Source of the DNA: Actinomycetota bacterium
GTDB lineage: Bacteria; Actinomycetota; Nitriliruptoria; Nitriliruptorales; JAHWKO01
Assembly (NCBI GenBank): GCA_019347855.1
Contig: JAHWKO010000040.1
Location: 1-20,165, forward strand
Direction of reading: 5' to 3'
DNA: 20,165 nucleotides
The notes beneath the pieces were generated by a model. That model saw only the letters and a list, made by a program, of their open reading frames with translations. It searched no databases and had not been told where the DNA came from. Below are positions 20,148 through 20,165 of this stretch, piece by piece (position 1 is the first letter of the stretch; every line of letters begins with the position of its first letter). The position numbers were made by a program, and so were the translations under genes.

Positions 20148-20165
20148 CGGCGGATCAGCTGAAGC

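Overview
The window is about 70% GC and very gene-dense, with many GTG and TTG starts, 4-base start/stop overlaps, WhiB and RsiG family regulators, a DUF3152 lipoprotein and an exonuclease/GIY-YIG fusion. Together these point to an actinobacterium. A deep-branching group such as Nitriliruptoria or relatives is plausible, but that is inference. No rRNA, tRNA or CRISPR array was seen. Apart from one IS30-family insertion, it reads as ordinary chromosome.

Layout. 89-2012 (minus): a membrane-anchored small protein, a coiled-coil NYN-domain RNA nuclease candidate and a small four-cysteine protein. 2085-3068 (plus): a DUF368/PopT undecaprenyl-phosphate translocase. 3073-4441 (minus): a tightly packed operon of DUF309, zinc-ribbon and DinB-like proteins. 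4548-5339 (plus): the DNA glycosylase MutM. 5359-8052 (minus): a TetR-type regulator with a clear operator, then a beta-keto acid cleavage enzyme, a DUF3152 zinc-metalloprotease-like lipoprotein and a small membrane protein. 8409-13031 (plus): a WhiB regulator followed by a strong terminator, a zinc-ribbon/beta-propeller membrane protein with 15 repeats, and a DEDD exonuclease/GIY-YIG nuclease fusion. 13039-13907: a hotdog thioesterase and a Rid-family protein, divergent. 13919-15155: an IS30 element. 15277-16679 (minus): trpD overlapping csaA. 16821-18055: two convergent receiver-domain proteins, one canonical with an HTH and one degenerate. 18156-19564 (plus): cysteine desulfurase overlapping a TusA-like sulfur carrier. 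19575-20147 (minus): an RsiG-type anti-sigma factor.

Three observations stand out. First, the IS30 element sits inside a 40-bp palindrome. Removing the element and one copy of a 3-bp duplication restores a 40-bp sequence that matches, at 34 of 40 positions, an intact perfect palindrome only 32 bp away. Second, the last gene carries the exact cyclic-di-GMP signature of RsiG, E(x3)S(x2)R(x3)Q(x3)D, plus a second copy in which Gln is replaced by Leu. This points to a c-di-GMP-responsive anti-sigma switch. Third, four plus-strand genes have a TAnnnT box ending 6-9 bases before the start codon and no ribosome binding site, which suggests leaderless transcripts.

The genes cover sulfur transfer (desulfurase/TusA), DNA repair (MutM, the exonuclease/GIY-YIG fusion), envelope lipid recycling (PopT), tryptophan synthesis (TrpD) and signalling (WhiB, receivers, RsiG, TetR). 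There is no single large pathway or phage/defence island.
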